Source: Alopecurus myosuroides (taxonomy: Eukaryota > Streptophyta > Magnoliopsida > Poales > Poaceae). From it: DNA of 64,000 bases. Where the stretch lies: positions 245,099,540-245,163,539 of the forward strand of contig CM054060.1 in assembly GCA_028641055.1 (NCBI GenBank), given 5' to 3'. This document shows, piece after piece, positions 56,341 through 64,000 of this stretch. The notes below the pieces were generated by a model that saw only the letters and a list, made by a program, of their open reading frames with translations, was not told where the DNA came from and searched no databases. How positions within the stretch are numbered: position 1 is the stretch's first letter; every line of letters starts with the position of its first letter. A program made the position numbers and the translations under genes.

Positions 56341-59300
56341 TGTAATGCCCGGGGGTTTTCCCCCTAATAATTTTGTCGCTTGTTTTTCTTATTTCTTGCA
56401 TAGCATGGCATACCGCATCATCTTCGCATTTCAAACTTACAAACTAATATAAATTAATCAACTCATGTTTTCTAAAATTTGTTGGAATTTATTTGGTGCA
56501 TAAATCTAATTTTTATTGGAGCCTGAACAATTTCTGAAAAAAAAGAAGAACAAAAAAAAAAAGGAGAGAGAGGAAGGCCAGCCAGCCTTTCCCCACCGAA
56601 CCAGCCCACTAGGCCCAGCCGGCCAAAAATCCCACCCAAACCCTAAATCTCTCTCCCCCCTCCTCCTTTTGCCCCCGCCGTTTCCACTAATTGCAAACAG
56701 GTCCCCCACCTCCCAGGAACCGAACGCACGCACGGGAGGAACCCCTCCCTCAATCGCTGCCTCCTCTCCCCGACCCCGCTCGAAGCCCCACCCGCTCGCT
56801 CCTCTCTCTCGCTCGACCTCCTTCCTCCCTGCCTCTCGCTCGCCCTTGCCCCCCCCCCGACAGCACCCCCACGGCGCCCTCCCGAGCTCGCCGTCCCCGC
56901 CGCCTCTCTCCCTCGCCCGCAGCTCCCCTCCTTCCCCTGGCCGCGACTCCCCCTCGCCTCCCTTCCTCCCGCGGCCGCCGCGCCCCCGTCGTCGGCGTCC
57001 TCTCCGCCCCAACCGCCGGAGCTCCTCCTCCACCTCACCGCCTACCGCACCGGCGCCCTCCTTCCGCCTCGGTCCGCCGCCCCCCTGCTGTCCTCCCTCC
57101 AGTCCATAGCGCCACCGCCGCCTGCCCCTTCTGCTCCCACGAGGACGCACCTCCAGCCGGCTCCACCCGCCGGCGACTGCCTGGCCACCCGAGCCCTTCC
57201 CGGCGCCCGTCCCCGCCGCCGTTCGCCCTGTCTTCCCTCTCACCTCTGCCTCCCTCTCCTTGGTCTTGCCGGCGAGCTACGACGCCGCCAGCGGAACGGC
57301 AGTGAGCGGCAACCCGGCGTCCTTGAGCTGCTGCCTCACGACAGTGTTGTTACGGTGGTGTATAGGTGTGGTGTTGCGGATGTCGCTGATGTTGCTGCTG
57401 TGTCTTCTCCGTCTCCGATGCGGTACTCCCGAGCAAGCCAACACCGACGGAGTGGTGGTGTCGCCATTACCGCAACTTTGGCGATGCACTACTTCTCGAC
57501 TACTTCCTCGACTGCGTATACACCATCGCCTCCATGTCCTGCTTCGGATGCAACTGTTCAAGGTGTTCGATGGAAGTACCCCAAGAGGTTGGACTCCTCG
57601 TGAGAACTTGTAATTTGCTCCTGCTCCGTTTGTTGGGGATGATGCTCCGTGTCGGGTGCTTTCTGTGGTAATTACCATCGTCGAATGGACACCACGGCGC
57701 CGTGTTTGATGTCATCTTCCGTGGCACCGACGTTTGTTTGTGGTGGCCGCCTTCGTGCGCGTCCACGACTCCGATGATTGGAGATGCCAAGAACCTCCTC
57801 AACAAGTACACCGACGCCGTGAACCCCATCAACCCCGACGATGTCGAAGGTGACGGATACGTGGAACCGCCAAGTTAACCTCCGACCCCGAAGACGATGC
57901 GGTAGCGGCTCGCCCACGACTACTACGACTACTTCGACGACGATGACCGCGTGATTCGAGAACGACTACTTCCTCTACGACGTGATCGACTACCTCGGCT
58001 ACGGAACGAGAACGACTACTTCCTCGACGTCGACTACTTCCTCTACTATGACTACGTCGACTACTTCCACGACATCGACGACTTCGTCTACCTCCTATTC
58101 TTCGTCTACTTCCTCCACGTCCCGAAGGCACCGGCGTTGCCCCGAAGATCTCCTCTTTCCGGCGTCGAACACAAAGATCCTCTCCACACGTGCGAACCCA
58201 AACCCAAACCCCTATACCTATGCCCTATTTTCTATAACATATCAACTATAATTAAAATGTCATATCATTCATGTGTTGCATTGCATTTTGTGGGTAGATA
58301 AATAACTCGAACCTCCTAAATTAAATGTTGGGCTTCCGGCTCAATTTAAATTGATTTAATTGCATAAATCATAACTAATTCATCTTAACTCCAAATTTGA
58401 AAAGTAAAATATGTTTTCCAATCAAAATTCTCTAAACTTTGCAAATATAAACTTTGTTTTCTGTTTTGAATAATTTAAATTGCTGAAAACAACTATTTCT
58501 TAATTAATGCATTAAAATTGCTAAATTGATAACTTGCTCATTTTAATTCCAAATCCAACAAATAAAATATGTTTTCATACCAGAAAAATGCACTTAATCT
58601 GTTCATGCCATCCATGTTCATGTTTGCACCTTGCCTCTTGCATTTGTAGTAGTGTTATGTATGTTCACCTAATAAATAAATATGGAATGTGTTGGGGTAT
58701 TAAATTCAAATCATACCCTATTCCATTTAATATTGGATAGATCACCTCTACCTTGTGTAAACCTGCTAAACAACATTTAATATTGATGGTTAGCTAAACA
58801 ACTTGAACCAATTCCTATTTCTCCGGACTCCGGTTCTGATTAAATTGCTTAAGTTGTTTCCCCTGTTGCATCTTGCCATGTCATGCATATAAAATAGGAT
58901 CATGCTGGATCTTTGCCGTAGTAGTAATTGTTGCATCCGGTGTTTCTTTTAGTTCGTTGCTTCTTTGCGGATAGGACGCTGAGATGATGTGAGCAACGAC
59001 AAGTTCTGCTACCTTGCGGGATCTCAGGCAAGTATACTCACTTGCTGCCAAATGGCTGCCTTTCATCACTTGTTACCGATTCTTTCCGTTGTCTATTTCT
59101 GCTAGTAGTAGATGTTTCTGTTACGAACCCATCACATGAATCCCTTAACACTGATATTGCCTCACCTCCCCTCCTATAACCCCGTTGTTTGAGCCCGTGT
59201 CTTACTAGCATGCTTAGGGTTGTTTTGCTCGAGTCTGTTACCCGTTACTTTCTGTTACTATTTCTATTACGTTCTGGGGGCTCGATGTTAATCAATCAAT

Positions 59301-60615
59301 CCTGTTAATGCCAATGGTAATAATAATTTGATGATAAGGCACCGGCAGGAGGCCCTTTGTGGTTTTGAGGCCTGCTAGTGTCGACCCTAATAGGAAAAGG
59401 GTCTTGTCTACTGATCCATGATGAGCGCACTACCCGCATGTGGGAAGCGAGTATGGGCGCCCCCCTCAATTTGACTCGATTCGCATCTCGTCCAAATCGC
59501 CTCATTTAGTTCGGGTTTTCCATTTGCTGCATGCATGATCTTGCGAGCCCTTGGATCCCGGGTGGAACTTTCGTAGTCGGCATATAGGAGGACACGTTCT
59601 TAGAGTGCTATGAGGGTCCATTTTCTTCTGGGCTCGATTAGCCGTGCGCCAAGGTGCTTTGGGCTTGATGCGAAGAAGAGTTGAGTTGTGTAGAGTACCT
59701 CGCTTGGTGGGGTGATCTCCCATCTGGCGGGTTATTCTTGCGTGTACGGCTAAATTGGTGCAACCCTGCAGGGATAATCTTCTCGAGAAGCCGTGTTTTC
59801 CGCGGTTATGGATTACTTGGTGAAAGTACTGGCTAACAAGTACTCAGAAAAACTCAACACTAATGATTCAAAATCTCACACCCAATGATTAACAACTTGA
59901 CTAGTAATAGGCTTATTGACACAATAATCTGAACCATCATTAATTCAACTGCGTGAGTTATCCTCGGATTGCTTCTTTGGATAAAGGGGCGAGATCCAGG
60001 ATGGGTTTGTTTGAAGTTATCTTTCAGTTGGTTACAATACTCGATCTTATCTTCTTTCTGTTAGCCGGAAGTTGTAGTATCTCTCTGTAGATGGTTAGTG
60101 CAGCCCGCTGTCGCTTATTTGCAATAACCCCTTCCTTTCCGTTTATCCCAAAGTATTTGTATCTTGTGATGACTGGCTACGACGGTATCTTGTGAGTATG
60201 GTTTATCCACTTGCCAGTACTTAACCGTACTGACCCACGAATCTTTTTCGTGGCTGCATATTCAATATTGCAGTCAACAGGTTTGAAGTCTGACGACGTT
60301 AGCTTGGGAATCCCTCCGGCTTGGCCTGGGCAGGGATTGGACGCTCTCGGTTATCTTCAGGACTCTTAGTCCAATTTGTATCTTGTCCGTAGACGGACGA
60401 TATGTTGTTTCTTCCGCTGTTGTTTGGATCTTTGTATGGTATCAGTTGTATCCCTGGCTCGTTTGAGTCATCTTGTATCTATCTGTTTCTGTTGTAATTG
60501 TGGAATATTCGTGAACTATTGTAATGTTATCATAAATGGCAACCTGGAATCGGTTATTATGCGGATTTGGCGGAAATGCTGAAATCTGCATAGTGCCCGA
60601 TCTCGGGGCGTCACA
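56341..60615 (+). repeat. LTR 3 of the three-LTR element (4275 bp)
   Basis: It starts TGTAATGCCC, a C-to-T change at a CpG relative to LTRs 1 and 2. It ends GGGGCGTCACA before the duplication GCCGC. Confidence 0.93.
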
Positions 60616-61766
60616 GCCGCGCTCTTAGAGAGGAGCGTTACCGCGTGGCGTTAAGAGTCGGTTGACACGTGTGGGTAAAGTGTACCCCCTGCAGGGATAA
60701 ATCTTTCGGAAAGCCGTGTCCACGGTTATGGACGACTTGGCAACGGATTCTGTGATCATAGACAACTCTAACTGAATGACTAAAACTTGCTGGCAATGAA
60801 TGAAGGATGCCTCCTCGACTACGTCGAGAGGGGTGATTCTTGTAGCATAAGGTAGTCGGGGAATGAGAAAGTACTTGGTGGACTAAAGAACATGATGATC
60901 TCAGTAATTGAGTAGATTCCTCCTCTGTTTTAGAAATGCTCTATTACACGTGCTTTTCTTCCTCAACTTCGGAAAACAAAGTTGGCTTTATGCAAAGAAC
61001 CTTAAAAGCCAAGTCTTGCTGAGTACCTTTTGTACTCAACCTTGCCTCGTTGTTGTTTTGTTTCAGACTTCGGCGATGCAGCTGAAGAAGGGTTCTACCT
61101 CGACGTCGATGAGTAGTTAGGGGTTCCCAGGTAGCAGCCTGGTATCTGTAGTATGGGTTTGGCTATGTTGCTTATGTTTCGGACTCTTAGTCCTTTTGCT
61201 CTTGTTGTATAGCAACATCTTTGCTTTCGCTGCTTGTTGTAATGTTGGGTTGCTTGACCTATGTTGGTCCTGTAACCTCTGCGTGTAAGCTACTCTAGTA
61301 TGCCTTGTTTAATACAACTTTCATGTCTAGAGTACTGCTTTGATCGATTGTTGGTCTCGAGCCCGTTGTTATATAGTTTTGGCTATGCCTGCATAGTTGT
61401 CGCAGTCGAGGGGTTGTGGAGCCGATGATCCATGTCCGAGCCCGCCTGCCGGAGATATCCGGCCTGGGGCGAGGTAACCCCAGTAACCCTCGATTGTTGT
61501 TGCACTTTCTGGACACATAGAAACTCTGTATAACTTTGGTCCCGTTCCTTCAGTTTCATCCGACTCGTGGACGCTTGGGTATACATATCTGGTTATGACT
61601 AGCATGGACACAAGGAGTAGTAGACCGGGGATCCGGACTACGTGCCGATGAATCCGGTCTGCCTGCCGTTGTTTGTTGCGGTCGGGGCTGGTAACCCTGA
61701 AGCCCTTGTGGGTCCACTGCTAGGAGCACATGACAGTTTGTATATCTCTGGGTCCGGGGTCCGACA
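60616..61766 (+). repeat. 5' LTR of the right-hand gypsy element, second part
   Basis: After the duplicated GCCGC the LTR resumes. CTGCAGGGATAAATC and AAGCCGTGTCCACGGTTATGG at about 60690-60740 are a diverged version of a block in the two other gypsy LTRs. Mini-exon B (61067-61116) follows, and the LTR ends GGGGTCCGACA. Both LTR parts add to about 3.5 kb. Confidence 0.85.
61067..61116 (+). other. Acidic mini-exon B homologue in the gypsy LTR
   Basis: It follows the acceptor TGTTTCAG and starts with two bases of a split codon; it reads FGDAAEEGFYLDVDE and stops at TAG. Position, phase, acidity and the terminal DE-stop match exon B of the left gypsy LTR (4766-4830). Confidence 0.4.
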
Positions 61767-61771
61767 GGTCT

Positions 61772-61783
61772 TGGTATCAGAGC
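61772..61783 (+). other. Primer binding site of the right-hand gypsy element
   Basis: TGGTATCAGAGC lies five bases after the LTR end. It is the initiator tRNA-Met site. Confidence 0.92.
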
Positions 61784-62094
61784 AGGACTGCCTGTAGGAA
61801 ACCCTTGCCGTTGGTCGATGTTGAGTCTAGATCTTGTGAAAACTACTTTGAAAAGATAAAATGAGTTGTGAAAACCCTCTTAGGATTCTTTTTACTCCTT
61901 ACCTGGTATCGCTCTAACTCTGAGTCACCGTATCTCATTTGTTTTTGTGTGCTGTTTCTTTGGTGTTGTCTCAAAAGTTAGGAGTAAAACCGTTGGGTGT
62001 TTTCCTTCCGTGTACTATGTATCAGGTTGTTATAGTTCCAAATTCAAATCATTTCTTCATGTCTTTTGACATCTTGAAAATGTCTTTGTTTCAG

Positions 62095-62838
62095 ATGCCT
62101 TCTGGTCAGGTTGTTCGACACACTCTTTGCCTTGGAGTTCCAGGTTTTCTCCATCTCTTAGCCTCAGCCCGTGCAAACATAGGAGCCCCTTGGTACCCTG
62201 TGTACACTGTGTATGAGGAGTACCGTGACTTCAACCAGACCCAGTATTTATGTGGTGTCCGTCTCCCATAGCTAGATGGTACCATAATTCCTGCTGAGCA
62301 TTATGCTGAGGGTATTGGTTTCACCGTTGAGATGGCTGTGCAGGATGCTGCACGGCACTGTCTTAATGAGCTTCGTTACCACTATCCAGACCACGAGCAT
62401 AGCTATTTCCGTTATTGCCCTGGTTCTGATGCTACTCTTGAGGGGTGTTACACCCACACCTTTGCTGATTCCTCCCAGGAGGAAGATCTTACACTTAGGT
62501 GCACCGCTGATCTTCTTGCTGCTTATGATCGTCGCGAGCATGAGCTTAGTGCACTAGTCAACACCCTTGCAGCTAGTCTCAGGAGTGTGACAGACAGAGT
62601 GAGGCCATTCGTTGAGAGTGGTATTGTCCAGGCCTCTGAGATAGAGCTTCCAGATGTACTTGTGCCTTCCTCGGTTGCGTCTCCAGAGGTTGGAGGTGAT
62701 GTTCCCCCTCGTGGACGCCTCAGGAGGCCTAGGTTGGTGCGTGGTGTACCACAGTCTCCCCACGGACCGCAGGACGAGTCTGTTCGTCGCTACTATGGTG
62801 CTCCGGTTCCACTTCCTTTCGACTTCGGAGGATACTGA
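62095..62838 (+). pseudogene. Accessory ORF upstream of gag in the right-hand gypsy element
   Basis: This frame of about 247 codons starts MPSGQVVRHTLCLGVPGF right after an acceptor-like TTTGTTTCAG. It includes YPVYTVYEEYRDFNQTQ, EGIGFTVEMAVQDAARH, CLNELRYHYPDHEHSYFRY and DLLAAYDRREHELSAL, and ends PLPFDFGGY. A TAG at 62269-62271 interrupts it in frame. The pattern (an 'AVQDAA' helix followed by a heptad region) recalls uncharacterised proteins encoded before gag in some grass gypsy elements. It is not gag, protease or envelope. The position between primer site and gag, with an acceptor on each side, suggests expression by splicing. Function is unknown. Confidence 0.6.
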
Positions 62839-63206
62839 GACCGTTGTCGGTTCCAGCTAGAGTAATGTTTGCTTTCATGTACTCGAAACCCAAAGTTGTA
62901 GAAAAATAATGTATAGGAGCAGAACTTCGGTGATGTGTATCTATCGTACTTTCTTTCAGTGTTGTATGTACTTAAGCTTGTGAGCTTGTACCGGCACTAT
63001 GTATGGTTTGTACTTCGACTGGTTTCAATAAATGTTGTAAGATGTTGTCTCCATGTTGATGAAATGATACACTTCATGTTCATTCATTCTGTTCTACTAC
63101 ATTTCGGCATGTATCTTGATTTCCGTTGAAACTATTACATGTCGATCCATTGTATCCTTTTTTTTCATGGATGTGTTATTCATGAATCTTCTTCCTTTTA
63201 CTCAGG
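62839..63206 (+). other. Spacer between accessory ORF and gag
   Basis: AT-rich sequence without an open frame, ending in TTTTACTCAGG just before the gag start. It looks like the 3' part of an intron or leader. Confidence 0.45.
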
Positions 63207-64000
63207 ATGTCGAGTGGTACTCGTGGCCGTAACAACCCTCCCCCTGAGCCAACACCTCCGCCGCCACCCACAATGGCGCAGGTGCTGCAGAGCATCGAAA
63301 CCAACCCTCTGAGGAACGGACAACTTCTGGAGCGTGTGGCCCAGAACACTGAATGCCGTGCTGCCGGCGTTACACTCGTGGACTTCCTCAAGGCTCAGAC
63401 ACCATACTTTGCTGACTCCACTGAGCCTCTCGATGCCGATGACTGGCTTCGCACAATGGAGCGCAAGTTCATTGCTCTCCGTGTCCATGAACGTGACCGT
63501 GTGAACTTCGCCACCTACAAGCTTGAAGGTGCTGCTGGTGCTTGGTGGGAAGTCTTTCTGGCGTTGCAGGCGCCTGATCATGAGGTCACCTGGGCAGAGT
63601 TCCGCACTGCTTTCCGTGAGGCTTATATCCCGAAGGAAGTTATGGACGGTAAAAGAAAGGAGTTCCTTGATCTTACTCAGGGAAGTATGGGTATTGAGGC
63701 CTATGGTCGTGTGTTCACTCGTCTGGCTCGCTATGCTCCTCGTGATGTCACTAATGACGAGGACAAGCAGGATCTGTTCCGTAAGGGCCTGAAGCCAACT
63801 GTTCGTTATGAGCTTATGCCCTTCAAGTTCCGGAGCTTCCAGGAACTTTACAACCAGGCCATCACTCTTGAACGTGGCAAAAAGGAAATGGATGCTGCTA
63901 TGAAGAAGAGTGCTGGAGATTCCCGTGCATCACCCTCTGGTCAGAAGAGGAAGCGCCGTGTGTTCATTCCATACAACGCTATCCCTAGGGCTCCGTTTCA
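63207..64000 (+). CDS. gag: gag of the right-hand gypsy element (partial, runs off the window)
   Basis: The frame starts MSSGTRGRNNPPPEPT and is open for 264 codons to the end of the window. It has the proline-rich start, the retrotransposon gag domain (LDADDWLRTMERKF, GAAGAWWEVFLAL, VTWAEFRTAFREAYIP, RLARYAPRDV, ELYNQAITLERGKKEMD) and a basic stretch (GQKRKRRVFIPY) that normally precedes the zinc knuckle. The start is supported by an acceptor-like CTCAG two bases before it. It resembles chromovirus gag, like that at 5812, but the proteins are clearly different families. The element's pol and 3' LTR lie beyond 64000. Confidence 0.88.
   Translation, partial: MSSGTRGRNNPPPEPTPPPPPTMAQVLQSIETNPLRNGQLLERVAQNTECRAAGVTLVDFLKAQTPYFADSTEPLDADDWLRTMERKFIALRVHERDRVNFATYKLEGAAGAWWEVFLALQAPDHEVTWAEFRTAFREAYIPKEVMDGKRKEFLDLTQGSMGIEAYGRVFTRLARYAPRDVTNDEDKQDLFRKGLKPTVRYELMPFKFRSFQELYNQAITLERGKKEMDAAMKKSAGDSRASPSGQKRKRRVFIPYNAIPRAPF

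Larger units (their letters stand above)
46850..60615 (+). mobile_element. Three-LTR tandem retroelement, non-autonomous
   Basis: The structure is LTR (46850-51119), internal 475 bp, LTR (51595-55865), internal 475 bp, LTR (56341-60615), flanked by one target duplication GCCGC (46845-46849 and 60616-60620). Each LTR runs TGTAACGCCCGGGGG (TGTAATG in the third) to GGGGCGTCACA. The single outer duplication means one insertion, followed by unequal recombination between LTRs that added a unit. The internal domains have a primer site but no gag or pol, so the element depended on another for movement. It lies inside the LTR of the right-hand gypsy element. Confidence 0.93.

Overview
The window is nuclear DNA of a grass, most likely a cool-season (Pooideae, wheat/barley/oat-type) species. 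The evidence is long nested LTR retrotransposons with iMet primer sites, Harbinger and Mutator-type DNA elements, and intron-bearing genes, including a cereal Brittle-1-type ADP-glucose transporter. Nothing bacterial, organellar or CRISPR-like is present.

Left third (1-14774): a Copia-type LTR on the minus strand (1-996 plus 14554-14774) is split by a complete Ty3/gypsy chromovirus (997-14553, target duplication CGTGT). The chromovirus has 4.3-kb LTRs. Its gag-pol is broken by one in-frame stop and two frameshifts although its LTRs are nearly identical. The LTR carries a pol III-like unit (A box, B box, hairpin, T8) and two phase-compatible acidic mini-exons.

Gene island (15.2-28.7 kb): a Harbinger element carrying a decayed ORF1-type gene (15182-17304); a Sel1-repeat protein gene (plus, 8 exons, 284 codons); a non-autonomous Mutator-like element with internal tandem repeats (21225-22746); an Alba-domain protein gene (plus, 5 coding exons, 139 codons); and, convergent with it, a Brittle-1-like plastid carrier gene (minus, 2 coding exons, 421 codons). 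The carrier gene has a GC-AG coding intron and an inferred 5'-UTR intron and TATA box near 28.08 kb. These three genes appear intact. They are unrelated housekeeping and metabolic functions, not a pathway cluster.

Right half (28.7-64 kb): nested retroelements. A truncated Harbinger copy (28683-29410) abuts a minus-strand LTR element without recognisable coding capacity ('element X', 29411-32261, continuing 44369-44494). Element X is interrupted by a full Copia element (32262-44363, minus, duplication GGAAT) and by a gypsy element (44495 to beyond 64000, plus). The gypsy LTR is itself interrupted by a three-LTR tandem element (46850-60615, duplication GCCGC) whose two internal domains are only 475 bp and lack gag-pol.

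The most unusual content is in these elements. (1) The Copia element has an extra gene 3' of pol with its own TATA box, a small intron and a cluster of CCGGAAATTTCCGG / CCGGAATATTCCGG palindromes matching the cluster upstream of the TATA box in its LTRs. (2) Split acidic micro-ORFs with a GC donor and the same phases lie at equivalent places in two different gypsy LTR families. (3) The chromovirus LTR contains a possible pol III unit. (4) The three-LTR array. (5) A patch of high divergence inside an otherwise near-identical LTR pair. Exon models come from reading splice sites and frames by eye.
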